A DNA stretch of 64,000 nucleotides from Asterias rubens (taxonomy: Eukaryota; Echinodermata; Asteroidea; Forcipulatida; Asteriidae). The notes under the pieces are model-generated. The model saw only the letters and a program-made list of their open reading frames with translations, did no database searches and had not been told where the DNA came from. Shown piece by piece: positions 1 through 11,718 of the stretch (its first letter is position 1; each line of letters opens with the position of its first letter). Both the position numbers and the translations under genes were made by a program. The stretch is from positions 13,581,047 through 13,645,046 of the forward strand of contig NC_047066.1 in assembly GCF_902459465.1 (NCBI RefSeq), in the 5' to 3' direction.

Positions 1-307
1 TCTGCTGATGATATGGCAGCATCCCAAAGCCTACTGACAGGGAACCCCGGAGATAGGGGGGGGGAGGGTGTCAGAGTTTGGAGAAGAGAAGAGAAGAAAG
101 AAATAGAAGTGATCTTTGTTAGATTTAGGCTTGCATAATTAGGATTAAGTCAAGGTGGTTTCTTTGCACAAAACTGGATAGGTTGTTAAAAACGTGGTTT
201 CCTTTTTAATTAAAGCCATATTTTGCCTTTAAGCGCAAGGTAAAAGTATTGGTCAGAGCTTTACTGACTTTTCAAAAGCCTTATCAAAATATTACTCAAA
301 GACACTG

Positions 308-494
308 AAGCTTGGTTCATACTTCCTGCGAATACAAATGCGAAGCCAATTTGACTTGAATTTGACATCACAGCCCTGTTTTTGCACCAAATATTTCGCA
401 AAAGTTGAGTACAGCTCAACTTTTTATTTGTTGCGAAAATGTGATGTCAACATCCGTATCGCATTTGCGTTCGCAGGAAGTATGAGCCTGGCTT
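308..494. repeat. inverted-repeat MITE
   Basis: The left end (GGTTCATACTTCCTGCGAA) and the right end (TTCGCAGGAAGTATGAGCC) are reverse complements apart from one or two bases. The interior has no open frame and holds a second small inverted repeat, AAAGTTGAG/CTCAACTTT. This is the shape of a short non-autonomous DNA transposon. Family unknown. Confidence 0.7.
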
Positions 495-519
495 AAAAGG
501 TCATTGTACTTTGTCCTAA

Positions 520-665
520 CAAAAACACAATGTCCACAGATTTACGTTAAACTTACACAGTTTGAAGATTATGATAGTAGAAAGCTTCCCTTGAAATTTT
601 ACTTAATACTGAGGTGCTGTAGTTTTTGAGAAATAAGTAAAACAAATAATTTTGATTTTACAGGG
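520..665. repeat. fragment of a second MITE family (TGTCCACAGATTTACGTTAA type)
   Basis: It shares CCACAGATTTACRTTAAACTTACA, an AGCTTCCCTTGAAAT-type stretch and a GTAGTTTTTGAGAAAT stretch with pieces at 1205-1415 (inverted), 7690-7775 (inverted) and 8190-8345. No coding content. The rest of 1-4200 outside the listed repeats shows nothing I can name. Confidence 0.55.
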
Positions 666-1079
666 AATAGAAGCACTAGGCAACCACAGAGAGACTGTTT
701 GTTTGAGTAGGGAGAAACTCTGGATTAGACGCCTCCAGACCATTCAACCCCATGGTCTGAACATCCAAGAAGGAAACGACTAGTAAACCTTTTGTTTTGC
801 CGTCTCCTTTTTCACCATAGCCTTTTAGCCTGGGCCTCATTCACCAATTAATTACTTTTTTACCCCACCTCCCCACCCTTGATGTTGTCCTTTGTGTTTC
901 CATCTTCTTGCTTGTGGTCAAGCCAGTCCCTTCCCTTCACCCCCCCCTTTTTTTGTCCCCCTATTCATTGTTTACCCCTTGCTTTTTTCTGTATGCTTTC
1001 TAGCTAACCCCATTCATGTATTTACACTTCACTGCTTCTGTTTCACTTAGTTACCTGTTCATGTTTGTTGTGTTGTCAT

Positions 1080-1150
1080 TTAGCCTTCGAGAAAGACTCT
1101 GCTAGGGTCGAAACGTCAGGCCATTAACTATTTTTTTTAAATAAGTTTGC
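1080..1150 (+). other. GAAACGTC-type hairpin motif, retroelement-end-like
   Basis: The stretch reads GAGAAAGACTCTGCTAGGGT followed by CGAAACGTC. Similar small-stem-plus-GAAACGTC motifs are common in terminal repeats of Penelope-like elements in invertebrates. No reverse transcriptase is visible next to it, so the link is by motif only. Confidence 0.25.
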
Positions 1151-1204
1151 TCAGTTTTAGCATGTACAAACGTATTAAACCACTTATTCTACATCTATGG
1201 TTAT

Positions 1205-1415
1205 GTCATAACATCATAACTGGTTAATGGGATTTTTCATGCTAAAATAATTTTCGTCTTCCTGAGACGAAAATTATGTTGTGACTTGTGTCACTCATTT
1301 TTCAAAAACTACAGAACCTCAGTTAGTAATATTTGGAGGGAAGCTTTCCACCATGTCCACTATCATTATCTTCAAACCCTGTAAGTTTAATGTAAATCTG
1401 TGGACATTTTGAAAA
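1205..1415. repeat. fragment of the TGTCCACAGATTTACGTTAA MITE family, inverted copy
   Basis: It carries the reverse complement of the 520-665 block (TGTAAGTTTAATGTAAATCTG, trimmed here) and an internal hairpin ATTTTCGTCTTCC/GAGACGAAAAT at about 1250-1275. Together with 520-665 it may be the two halves of one larger, interrupted element. Confidence 0.5.
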
Positions 1416-1819
1416 AGTACCCGAATTCTTTAATTAATTTATTGATTAGTTAACTTCTTACCTGCACTTGGTTGACCATTAGGATTCCTAGGATGGTAAA
1501 TGAAAGACCACATTTTAAAAACTTTTAATGCATCATAATATTTGTTTCTTCTTTTTATATCAAATTTATTTTAAATACCAAGTCAGACACTATGATCCAA
1601 GTTTTAGGAGAATTGCACAATGTGTGTTGGAATGGTGGCATTTCTACCACTTGGTCAACCACTGGGGTTTAAATTTCACAGAGGTTTTCCACAGCACTGG
1701 AGACAAATAGACCAAAGTGAAGGATTTATTTTTTGTGTGGGAAAAAAATAACTGCCCATTTCTTTCACCAGGCTGACATAAAAAGATTTAAAGTTAATTC
1801 AGCTAAACCTCTGCTATAT

Positions 1820-2090
1820 GAAAGGTTTGCGGTAACACCATGTAATGATAATCTCTAAATGAGTTGGGGTGGTTCTTAAAAGAATCGTTGGTTTCAACTG
1901 AACAATTCGATCAGTATGCTCTGATTGTCTTCTGGTCGACTTCTGATGTCTTCTGGAGAAAGCTTTCTCCAGAAGACGATCAGAGCATACTGATTGAAAA
2001 TCGATTCGAAACCAATGGTTCTTTTTAGAACCACCCCAACTCGTTTAGAGATAATCATTACATGGTGTTACTGCAAACCTTTCCATATCG
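1820..2090. repeat. fold-back element, ~130-bp arms
   Basis: The arms run from AAAGGTTTGCGGTAACACCA on the left to TGGTGTTACTGCAAACCTTT on the right. They meet at a perfect central palindrome around CTTCTGGAGAAAGCTTTCTCC. The arm contains GATCAGTATGCTCTGAT, the motif that is tandemly repeated at 43.9-45.2 kb. No coding content. Confidence 0.75.
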
Positions 2091-2151
2091 TTTTCCGATG
2101 GGTTGTGAAGCCACAGGTCCCTTGCGTTGTGTGCTGTGTAATTGCTTATTA

Positions 2152-2275
2152 AAGACAGTGGACACTATCAAGCTTGGACACTATTGATAATTGCTCAAAA
2201 CAATTATTAGCATAAAACCTTACTTGTGAGAAACGGCTGAAGTAATGTAGTTTTTGAGAAAGAATTAATTTTCCA
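2152..2275. repeat. truncated copy of MITE family A
   Basis: It begins AAAGACAGTGGACACTAT and continues ATTGCTCAAAACAATTATTAGCATAAAACCTTACTT, the end sequence of the family seen complete at 5961-6300 and 7795-8178. It is cut off where the fold-back at 2275 begins. Confidence 0.65.
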
Positions 2276-2735
2276 TGGAAAAAAACTTTCTGCTCGGTAC
2301 TCACTGTAGTTTTTATGTCAATCGGACGTTTTTTGACTTCTCAATATGCCCAACGCTTTTTTTTTTCACCAAGCGGGTACCAGCCAATTGGATTAACGAA
2401 CTGCCGAGCCGCAGCCGAGTCGGACCAAACCATTATGTAAAAGGGGTGTTACAAGGCAGTGCAAGCTATATGCATGAACGGCGTGTATTGTAACCGGACA
2501 GCGCCCACGCACTGCCTGCCGCATAACCTTGTAACACCCCTTGTACAGAATGATTTAGTCCAACTCGGCTAGGGCTTTGCCTGCACAGCGTCAATCTAGT
2601 AGGCTGGTGCCAGCGTGTACAGCACTTTGTGACCCAAAAAATAAAGCGTTCAGTATATCTTATTGAGAAGTTAAAAAACGTGCGTCGCGACAGAAAAACA
2701 ACAGTGTCAGTGAGTACTGAGCAGAAAATTTCCCG
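2275..2735. repeat. large fold-back element, ~200-bp arms
   Basis: The left arm (TTTCTGCTCGGTACTCACTG, later AAAAGGGGTGTTACAAGGCA) is mirrored on the right (ACCTTGTAACACCCCTTGTA, later CAGTGAGTACTGAGCAGAAA). The centre lies near 2500. Short open frames inside are by chance. It looks like a non-autonomous fold-back transposon. Confidence 0.7.
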
Positions 2736-2810
2736 GTTATAGTTTTAGAAGATGTTTTTTAATTTCACCCGACAAAAAGGCAATGCAAGCATAATAATGA
2801 ATGTATATTG

Positions 2811-2845
2811 ATAGTTGCGATAACGTAACCCTCCTCCGGCAGGAG
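2811..2845. repeat. partial copy of the hairpin element at 52180-52254
   Basis: TAGTTGCGATAACGTAACCC is identical to the arm of the perfect hairpin at 52180-52254 and is followed by CTCCTCCGGCAGGAG, a shortened version of its loop. Confidence 0.5.
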
Positions 2846-2947
2846 ATGGAGATGGCTCACGGGGGAGCCTTTATATTGTTTTTAGAAGTAGACACTGCCA
2901 GTGTCACAGTGACAGTAGTTAGTGACACATTCAGTGACACACACACA

Positions 2948-3385
2948 GCGGTCCTACTACTTGCTGTCAACTCGCCGACTTGCCGTCAAATCATTTTCGT
3001 GCCGTCAACTCATTAAATTTACTTGAAAAATTTATAAACGGGGCACGGAAGTGTTAAGTCTGGGCTAAACTACATATTTCTCATGGTTTTCGGTACAAAT
3101 TCATTCATAAAAACGACTTTGTGTTGATGAAAAAAGTACCAATCATTGACATCTCGGGCCAAGATTAATCCATATGAAAAAGCAAGATGGCGGCCGACGG
3201 TTTTGCTGCTTCGAGATAATTTTTTCACAAGAAAAAAAACTCAATTTTTATTCCGAAATACGACCTAAAACTTACGCAAGTTCTCTTTTAGCTGATACGT
3301 CACCGTTCTATGCTTCTTTTGTGGATTTTAAATGTATATTGGAGGAGTTGACTGCGAGTTGACGGCAAGTAGTTAGTAGGACCCA
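2948..3385. repeat. inverted-repeat MITE, ~435 bp
   Basis: The left end GGTCCTACTACTTGCTGTCA plus ACTCGC is mirrored at the right by TGACTGCGAGTTGACGGCAA followed by GTAGTTAGTAGGACC. A weak open frame inside (3174-3362) has no recognisable content. Confidence 0.65.
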
Positions 3386-3897
3386 CACACAGTCATCCGT
3401 CCATTCAATATTGCAATTGCATGGAGAGGAATATAGTGACGTTAGAAAGTCTTTTTTGGTACATACATATCAATCATAAACCACTTCTGCTAAATTCTAC
3501 ACATTCCATATTTACAGCAAATAATTGTTTTTCATAAAATTTACAGAAATACGTGAAGTATACAGACGAAAAATACAGCAATATGGAGAAAATCTACTCA
3601 CCGAAATGCCATTTCTTTACATTATTCTCCCATAATAATGTTCCAGACGTCTCTCGGTATTTTCGCATAGGATTTGTGCGCAAAATTCACTCCTCTCAAA
3701 CTGGGTAACCTTACTATTTTTCTCAAACGCCCTGGGCGATGACTGACAAGAGAGGGCGCGCGTCATAAACATTGGTAGAAGTCCATCTGAAATTGAAGTC
3801 TGCAAAGTTTTGTGTTTTAGTTTGTAAAAACCTACTGTTTACAGAGAATTATTGCGTTAAAAATGACACAGAATGTTCAATGGTTTACTTGGAAAAG

Positions 3898-3985
3898 TTT
3901 CCGTATGGCGCCACCACTTTTTCATTCGATATGAGATATCCCTTTCTGTAAATATGAGTGAAAAAGTGGTGGCGCCATACGGAAA
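3898..3985. repeat. perfect 27-bp hairpin upstream of the ASPHD gene
   Basis: Positions 3898-3924 and 3959-3985 are exact reverse complements around a 34-base loop; the core is GTATGGCGCCACCACTTTTT. It ends about 220 bases before the ASPHD initiator ATG, so it could be in the promoter or 5' leader, but may equally be a mobile-element relic. Confidence 0.75.
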
Positions 3986-4206
3986 GTTATCCGTTTACTT
4001 ACTTTCTGGACTTAAGTTGGACAACTGTCCACTTTCCAATCTGCTATCATCAGACTCCCTCCAATTTGTTGAATTGGACAACTGCAAAGTGCAACTGTGA
4101 GTGTGACTTTACTGGAGGGGTCAGCCATTGTAAAAGTTAACTGTAGACATAGTTTGGTAGGCAACTGTTAGTGAGTCGCTGAAAGGACCCTTGATTGCCG
4201 GTGAAA

Positions 4207-4945
4207 ATGGAATTTGAAATGCTTCAACACCCACTGTTACTGTTTCTTACTATCGGATCTGGTATTATAATTACGATGATTATATTTTGTTTTCAACGGA
4301 AGGAGACACAAACAAAATCTGATAACAACAGTTTGTATTATGATAAATTCTCTAAATGCACTTCACCTGGCTGTGTAAGATGCAATAACTATGAACTATT
4401 GAAAACTGATCTGTCGGAAAGATTTTTGGTGTATGAGAAGGAGATAAGCAAAGATGGTGGTTGTAAAGGAATGGAATTAAAACGTGTACAAACTTCGATT
4501 GAGAACAGCGCAGAGGTGGACCAAGAACCAAGTCGATTGACCTCTTTACAGAAACCAAATGTTTTTACACTCGAAGGACTGGATGCCAGTCCATGGTGTG
4601 ATGACAAATTTTTATCCGAAATATCAGCTTTGGAAGGTGCCGTTCAGATTGTCAAACGGGAATACGAAGAAATGCTCAACGAACAAAACATTGCGGAAGA
4701 TTTCCGAGGATGGGTCGAGAATGACGTACCAGACGGAATGTGGAGCGTATTTCATTTGTTTAACCAGGGACGTAAGATCGAGGAGAATTGTGCAAGATGC
4801 CCGAAGACAGTCGCAATTCTTGAAGAGATGGAATCGTTCATGAGTGGTTGTGTCTTTGGAAACGCAACTTTTTCCGTTCTGGAGGCAGGCACTCACATCA
4901 CAGAGCACTACGGACCGTGCAACTTAAGGATCAGATGTCATCTTG
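4207..4945 (+). CDS. aspartate beta-hydroxylase domain protein (ASPHD type), coding exon 1
   Basis: Codes residues 1-246 of a predicted 319-residue, single-pass membrane protein. The first ATG is at 4207; an in-frame TGA at 4192-4194 rules out a longer start. Residues about 7-29 form a hydrophobic anchor (LLLFLTIGSG onward, then FQRK), giving a type II topology. The last part holds the start of the Asp/Arg-hydroxylase fold, HYGPCNLRIRCHLG, whose final His matches the first iron-ligand His of AspH. The open frame runs 30 bases past the exon end, but CTTG|GTGAGAG is a good donor, and only splicing restores the rest of the domain. Family knowledge: ASPHD1/2 are 2-oxoglutarate-oxygenase-like membrane proteins of unproven activity. 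Slightly shorter than vertebrate ASPHD2. Confidence 0.92.
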
Positions 4946-5012
4946 GTGAGAGCTCTATTATAATGGGTGGATAACAGTTGGATTCCCTGAAAAGACCAAT
5001 GTCAAAAGAGAG

Positions 5013-5092
5013 CCAAGAACTCCTAGAACTATGAGGTTCATTCCACAGCTGTCTCGTGGTGACGATAGCGGAACGAACCTCATAGTTCTTGG
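5013..5092. repeat. hairpin in the ASPHD intron
   Basis: AGAACTATGAGGTTCATTCC is mirrored by GGAACGAACCTCATAGTTCT (one mismatch) around a ~25-base loop. Confidence 0.65.
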
Positions 5093-5574
5093 AGTAATCT
5101 TGCTCTAGCTTTAGGTTACAGACTACATGGGATAGGCCCCAAGTCTGTCCTTGGTCAATTGCCAAAATTTACAACAGAATTACCTTCAATTGAATCAGAG
5201 CTGCTGTTCACCCACACCTATTAAAGGGGTAATGTCCTCATGATCAAAGCAGGCCTATTGATGTACAGTACTATGGAATTTGAACATATAGTTACTGCAT
5301 GTGCTCTCATAGATTTGATATTAAAGGAGGATGCGCGTGCAGAAACTGGGTGCGAGTTCATTCCTACCTCCATGATTCCACACAGCTACTGGCACAGAGC
5401 CCCTTTAAATGGGTACCAAGTTGCCCCTCCCCCCCCCCCCAACATGATTCAGACCTCGGTCGACTATAGGAAGCCAATTGATGCTCTCCTTGAGATGTAA
5501 ATCCTTGAAATTCAAGAGTGATGCTTATAACTGTGTACATTTTTTCTTCTTTATCTGATCACACACATCTACAG

Positions 5575-5795
5575 GTCTTCATATTCCTCGAGATTGCTGT
5601 ACACTCACCGTAGCCCATCAGAGAAGGCACTGGAGGGAAGGGAAATGCCTCCTGTTCGACGACTCGTTCCTCCATGAAGCGAGACACGCTGGATCCCAAG
5701 CCCAAGGACCCCGGGTCGTGTTGCTGCTTGACTTCTGGCACCCAGATATCACAAGTACCGAGAGGGATGCCTTGGGCCATTTGTTCCATTTGTAG
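5575..5795 (+). CDS. aspartate beta-hydroxylase domain protein, coding exon 2 (C-terminus)
   Basis: Acceptor CATCTACAG precedes 5575. The split Gly codon (G|GT) joins the two exons in frame. It codes GLHIPRD at the start, then HWREGKCLLFDDSFLHEARH, GPRVVLLLDFWHPDITSTER and ends GHLFHL before TAG at 5793. The pattern EGK-LLFDDSF-H...R-VLL-D-WHP is diagnostic for the AspH/ASPHD family, and the His in DSFLH is the second iron ligand. The domain is therefore complete across the two exons. The reverse-strand open frame over the same bases is a shadow. Confidence 0.93.
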
Positions 5796-5960
5796 GGACG
5801 GCGGAAATTAACTGTGGAGCAGTTTTGGATTTGTCAGACTGCAAACCCTCAAGCGTCTCCAACAATGCACAGACACCCGGCTAAATCTAACAATCTCTGA
5901 ATCTAAAACATTGTAATCAAATCAAATTTCCTTGATTTGTGTAACTAATAATCATAGACT

Positions 5961-6300
5961 TTAAAGACACTGGACACTATTGGTAATTGTCAAAGACCAG
6001 TCTTCTCACTTGGTGTATCTTAACATAAGCAAAAAATAACAAATCTGTGAAAATTTGAGCTCAATTGGTGGTCGAAGTTGTTAGATAATAATGAAAGAAA
6101 AAACACCTTGTCACAGATAAATGCCTCTTCAAATGAACGCGGAAAATTACTTCTTTCTCTCGAAAAGTACGATACTTCAGAGGGAGCCGTTTCTCACAAT
6201 GTTTTATACTATCAACAGCTCCCCATTACTCGTTATATCAAGTAAGGTTTTATGCTAATAATTATTTTGAGTAATTACCAATTGTGTCCACTGCCTGTAA
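5961..6300. repeat. MITE family A, complete copy
   Basis: Begins TTAAAGACACTGGACACTAT and ends ATTGTGTCCACTGCCTGTAA, so the ends are inverted repeats. Interior landmarks shared by the family are CAAAGACCAGTCTTCTCACT, AATTTGAGCTCAATTGGTGG and CAGAGGGAGCCGTTTCTCAC. Non-coding. It is the most frequent element in this window. Confidence 0.85.
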
Positions 6301-7794
6301 ACCAATGTTTGTATGGGAGAGATTGGCTTTTGTCAGCGTAGTGTTTATTTGATAATTTGCTTGAAGATATATTTGTTGTCACACACTCACTCATGGAGTA
6401 CGGGGGGAAAAAAAGATCACGTGCGTGCCAAACCCAACTAAGCCTTTCGACCCTCATTGTCTACGGGTTCACTATCCGTATTCCATGAGCGCATGTGTGA
6501 AATAGACCATATTGAATGTAACGTCACCTTTCAAATGTCGGACCTACAACATGGTGTCTGTGTGAGTGTGCAGGCGTGTGCGTGTGCATGCACCGCAGAA
6601 ATCAAACCGGGAATGATGCGTGCTTCATTGATGTAAGCGTTTGGACGCACATATGGTTTACCCTACAAAATGGCGAATTTCATAGCAACAAACGACAAAG
6701 GGGTTATTCAATACGGTCCATAAGCAATAGTGCAAACCCATTCCTACCATTTACATACGTACCAATAGTCCTTACGGAACAACCCTGCCCACTTCACACG
6801 TAATCAAGGATACAAGTTCAAGTTTCCTTCCAAGCGAAACTGACTTTTAATTACACTGAGTAAAAAGTACAAATGGCATAACATAATTTACAGTACACTA
6901 CAGATGTTTATAAATCTATACAAATACAAAACAACATCAGTGACATTTTGAGGCAGATTTAGATTTCACCATAGACACTACTTTGATATAAAATCTTCAT
7001 TTATGATGAATAAAGTACCACTGAGTCCTGTTATTTGACTTTTTCTTGATTTATTTTAGTTCCAGGTATAGTCCCCCCAGATTTCAGGATTTTTCTTGAC
7101 TCCCAAAATGGTACAAGCAAGATTCATCAAAGGAACCAGACAGACTCGCTGAGTTCTGTGATTTATAAGAATTTTTTGTGATGTTTATGTTTCCCCTGAT
7201 TTAAGTTTTTTTTTTTTACTGACTCCCAAAATGGCAAGATTTATCATCGGTGAGGATGTTCTAGACTCACTTCACTGTCACTGATATATCCAGCACTACT
7301 TTAAGTTCTATAATTTTATGAAAATACTATAAACACTAAAATATAACTTTCTAAAATCTCCATAAAGTTCTAGTTAATACACGTTACTCAGTTATCTTTA
7401 TCTAACCAAATTGGATACCTTTGAAACACTCATTTTTGCATAATTTTGTAATAAAACATTGATAGATAGTATTAATTGAGACAGAGAAATTGCACCATTA
7501 TTATAACATATTAATGGAATATTACATCATTTTGTTTTGCTAACAAAACAGTTGCTGGCAGTGTAGAACCTGTAGAAGTTTGTGAAAAACTGATTACCGA
7601 TTACACAAATTGAAAAAAAAAAAGAGGAAGAAAATGCTCACTGAGCAATAAACTGTAAACAGGAAATGAGTTATTTTTACATCCATCAAATGTGACATTT
7701 CAGACAGAAATATTTCAAGGGATCTTTTCTACTATCATTATCATTAGACTAAGTTTTATGTAAACCTGTGATAATTCACGATTGTTTTTCTTAC
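6301..7794. other. no gene or clear repeat seen
   Basis: AT-rich sequence with only short chance frames. CTCCCAAAATGG occurs twice (about 7100 and 7226) in an otherwise unrelated setting. The 7690-7775 end resembles the 520-665 repeat. Confidence 0.5.
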
Positions 7795-8178
7795 AGGCAG
7801 TGGACACTATTGGTACTTGTCAAAGACTAGTCTTCACAGTTGGTGTATCTCAACATGCGCATAAAATAACAAACCTGTGAAAATTTGAGCTCAATCGGTC
7901 ATCGAACTTGCGAGATAGTAATGAAAGAAAAATAACCCTTGCAACACGAAGTTGTGTGCGTTTAGATGGTTGATTTCGAGACCTCAAGTTCTAAACTTGA
8001 GGTCTCGAAATCAAATTCGTGGAAAATAACTTCTTTCTTTCGAAAACTATGGCACTTCAGAGGGAGCCGTTTCTCACAATGTTTTATACCATCAACCACT
8101 CCCCATTACTCGTCACCAACAAAGGTTTTATGCCAATAATTATTTTGAGTAATTACCAATAGTGTCCACTGCCTTTAA
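7795..8178. repeat. MITE family A, complete copy with central palindrome
   Basis: The inverted ends are AGGCAGTGGACACTATTGGT and ACCAATAGTGTCCACTGCCT. The centre is a 40-base near-perfect palindrome around CGAGACCTCAAGTTCTAAAC, which is absent or altered in other copies. Confidence 0.87.
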
Positions 8179-8740
8179 CAACTCTGCAATGTTCCTTTAA
8201 ACGATTTGGGTACTCTTTGTGGGACACAAAACACAAGGTCCACAGATTTACATTAAACTTACATGGTTTGGAGATAATGGTGGTACTTGCTGAGATGCTG
8301 CAGTTTTTGAGAAATGGGTGAAACAATTCACACAAATTATTTTAGCATGTAAAACGTATGAACTGGTTATATTATTTAAAAGATGTTTATTTTGAGAGAA
8401 TGCTTAGTACGTAAATGACCGAGGTTTGAGCGAGCTCACACGCCGTGGTTTTTTGCGATGTGCATGGCATGAAGTCGTGCTTTGCCAAGGGAGACCGCGA
8501 AGTTGTCAGACTCTAGCTGGCAGCTACCCCTTCTAATCAGTGAAAATCTGAGTGTGAAAATAAAGGAATTTGCAGCTTCCTCAGGAGATTTTTATAATTA
8601 TAAATATTTGCAGCAAAATCACTGCAATGACGGCAATGTAAATACCATAACTGGTTAATACGTTTTACATGCCAAAAACTGAGACAACAATTATTTTCAT
8701 TACATTGTTTTACAGCAGTCCCTAACATTATTTGATAAAG

Positions 8741-8953
8741 ATTTAACGCCATTATACACTTTTGGAACAGAAACAAAATTAAAAGTTCACAGATTTACAA
8801 ATAACTTTGGGTTTTCCCGTTATTTTCTCCCGACTCCGATGACCAATTGAGCCTAAATTTTCACAGGTTTGTTAATTTATATGTAAGTTGTGATACACGA
8901 AGTGTGGGCCTTTGGACAGTACTGTTTACCATAAGTGTCCAGTGGCTTTAACA
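8741..8953. repeat. MITE family B, internally deleted copy
   Basis: It ends in TAAGTGTCCAGTGGCTTTAA and shares GGTTTTCCCGTTATTTTCTC and GATACACGAAGTGTGGGCCT with the fuller copy at 52313-52693. The left end is TTAACGCCATTATACAC. Confidence 0.6.
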
Positions 8954-9603
8954 CCACTCAGCTGAGCACAACTGCATCAAAATGTTTGGAGTAAAACAAT
9001 CATTTTGTTCAAGAATCTTAAAACAGGACCATTGCTTTTGTCATAGCAGGCCTGTGACTGTACATGGAATCTAAATATGGTTTTAAGATGAAATTGAATT
9101 AATTTTTGCTAAAATTGACCCGGAAAACCTATAATCACCAACAAATCATTCTAAAGCCTTCAGGGCAGGAAGAAGTTGTTTTGTTTAACCTTTATAGACC
9201 TTGACGAGGACACCATCACATTGCTTGAAGTGACCGCATAATCTATCTTGGTTTCTTGGTTTGTGCAATTCATCATCATAGAAGTTGTTTGTATGAGAGA
9301 GATTGGCTATACATGTATACCTTTATCACACTGTCACCATCTTGGTCATGTCCCTTGTTTCCATAACAGTAATGAATCCTAACATTGATTGTGCAAACAT
9401 GGCACCAGTCTATTATTTCATCCAGCCTCAGTTTGGTTACAATGAGTTGGAATGGAGTAATAAAGGTCTATTGCCAGCTTAGTGTTTATATCCCCTTGTG
9501 GGAGTTTGACAAGTTCATCCGAAGAGAAGATCATCCAAACAAACAAAAACCCAACACCCAACAAACAAACAAACAAACAACCATAAAAGTCGGAGGGGAG
9601 ATT

Positions 9604-9739
9604 TCAGTCAAAGGTCAATTTGTGAATCTCTGAGCTGATAACCTCAGTCATCTGAATAGCCTGCCTGGCACGGTCTGAATCGATCAAACGAAGAGCTACC
9701 TCGGCTGCTGCCCTCACATGAGAGATGATGTCCTTCCTC
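9604..9739 (-). CDS. TIR-HEAT protein, coding exon 9 (last)
   Basis: Acceptor TTTTTCCGAACCAG on the minus strand, then G completing the Trp codon split with exon 8. Codes residues 375-419, including ISHVRAAAEVALRLID, a final HEAT-type helix pair, and ends EIHKLTFD before TGA at 9604-9606. Its length, 1 + 45 codons, fits the incoming phase exactly. Confidence 0.88.
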
Positions 9740-9765
9740 CTGGTTCGGAAAAAGACAATAATGGT

Positions 9766-10150
9766 TTAAAGGCAGTGGACACCTTTGATAATTATTCAAA
9801 ATAATTGTTAGCATAAAACCTTTCTTGGTTATGAGTAATGGGGAGAGGTTGATGGTATAATACATTGTGAGAAATGGCTCCCTCTGAAGTGCCATAGTTT
9901 TCGAGAGAAAGTAATTTTCCACGAATTTGATTTTGAGACCTCAAGTTTAGAACTTGAGGTCTCGAAATCAACCATCTAAATGCACACAACTTCGTGTAAC
10001 AAGGATATTTTTTCTTTCATTATTATCTCGCAAGTTCGATGACCGATTTAGCTCAAATTTTCACAAGTTTGCTATCTTATGCATATGTTGAGTTACACCA
10101 ACTGTGAAGGCTAGTCTTTGACAATTACCAATAGTGTCCACTGCCTTTAA
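9766..10150. repeat. MITE family A, complete copy in a TIR-HEAT intron
   Basis: TTAAAGGCAGTGGACACCTT at the left end, AATAGTGTCCACTGCCTTTA at the right. It contains the same central GAGACCTCAAG palindrome as 7795-8178. It starts only 27 bases from the exon 9 acceptor. Confidence 0.85.
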
Positions 10151-10453
10151 AGGCACTGGACACCTTTGGTAATTGTTAGCATAAAAACTTACTTGGTAAC
10201 TAACATAGTTTTTGAGAAAGAAGTTAATTAAAGAAGACCTAAGAATGATATTTTGTGGTCCTGAAACCAAGCATCTGAAAGCACACACTTTCGTATCACA
10301 AGGGTGTATTTTCTTCCATTATAAACTTGCAACTTTGACAACCAACTGAGTTCAAATTTTCAAAGGTTTTTTTGTTTTGTGCATGTACTGTTGAGATACA
10401 CCAAGTGAGAAAACTGGTCTTTGACAATTACCAAAGGTGTCCAGTGTCTTAAT
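10151..10453. repeat. MITE family A, second copy directly abutting the first
   Basis: AGGCACTGGACACCTTTGGT at one end, ACCAAAGGTGTCCAGTGTCT at the other. It abuts the 9766-10150 copy with no spacer, so the two inserted at, or share, the same TTAAAGG junction. Confidence 0.8.
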
Positions 10454-10762
10454 AGGGCTACAATTTGAGCAGAAAATCCACAAGTCCACTGGGCTTGTAG
10501 CTCAAAATCTGAACTGGACCAGAATTTGTTTTGCAAGACCAGCATCAAAATCAGAAAAAAACTTTAACATTAATATTTACCTTGTTTTTTAACAATTTTG
10601 TTTGATCAAGCCCAATAATACTGACAACTAGTTCTAACAGATTTTATTTACACATCAGCGCACTTTACATTAGTGCCCTGGGGTGGAGTTCACACATCGG
10701 TGTGTATGGGTAAAAACCAAAAAGATTGTATAATCCAGACTAAGAATTTCTGCCGAACTCAC

Positions 10763-10898
10763 CAGACTTGTACAATATTGGGTACTGCCGACTCAATCTG
10801 CATGCGACCCAGGGATATGCAGGCAGCCTCTCTCACCAAGCGATCCGGATCAGACAGCATTTTCAGCATCCTCTGGGACACTCGTCTGCTCTTTATAC
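10763..10898 (-). CDS. TIR-HEAT protein, coding exon 8
   Basis: Minus-strand acceptor ATCCTGCAG; donor GTCTG|GTGAGTT. Codes residues 331-374, including MLKMLSDPDRLVREAACISL. This is a canonical HEAT/PBS-lyase-like repeat (DPD-LVREAA--LG). Phase in 1, phase out 2, both consistent with the neighbours. Confidence 0.9.
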
Positions 10899-11530
10899 CT
10901 GCAGGATTCATTGATTTAAAGGAAAAAGTATACCTTTGGTTTTTGGAGCCCTTTCATTGTTTTAATCCTTAACAAAAAATGTAGATATTTTGAACAAAAC
11001 AAACTGGTGTTCACGTTTTTATAGGGTGTGTATCTGTTTGGTAATGACTGAAAACTTCCCCCTACAGGAGATTTGATTATCCATGGCTTCCCTAACCATC
11101 AAAGAAAAATCACCTCTAAGCCCCGTTGCCAATTACAGGGCAGGGCTGTATGCTTCGTTTTTGGAAGGGCAAGGGCACCAAGGCATTTTCTTCTTGGTAA
11201 AGGGCACCCTATGATGAAATTGCAAATTTGTACTGTAGCATTTTCGCGGGGCACCAAGGCAATGACCGGGGGACACGGAGGCAATCGCCTTCGTTGCCTC
11301 CGTGAAGTATCAGGCCTGCCAGGGTGATACTGAATGATTGTTGTTTACACACAACTATATTATCACTTCCTGTGGGCTGCCAACAACTGTGCAACCTACT
11401 TGTTTATACTCCAACATTGTTGTATTGCTTTATTTTGGAATGTTCTAGAAGGCTTACTAACCATTCAACTGTGCCTCAGCGCCTTAAAGCAAACTTTTGA
11501 TTTGGTGCTCTCTAAATGACCCAGAGACAG

Positions 11531-11652
11531 CTCTCACAAAGAGTTCAGGACTAGTCTCGTTCCGAGGACTAGTTACATGTACTCGTCCTAACTTGGGGGT
11601 TAGACATATGTTTTATGATATCTCCTAGGACTAGTCCTAACTCTTTGTGAAA
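11531..11652. repeat. short MITE in a TIR-HEAT intron
   Basis: CTCACAAAGAGTTCAGGACT at the left is mirrored by AGTCCTAACTCTTTGTGAAA at the right. Confidence 0.7.
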
Positions 11653-11718
11653 TCGACCCCTGGATTGATTGATTGATTAATTGACTGATTAATTGATTGA
11701 TATATTTGGCATAATTAC

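Noticed and set aside
4195..4206. Upstream start of the ASPHD protein (TTG CCG GTG AAA)
   Set aside because: No ATG there and TGA lies directly before. The first ATG is 4207.
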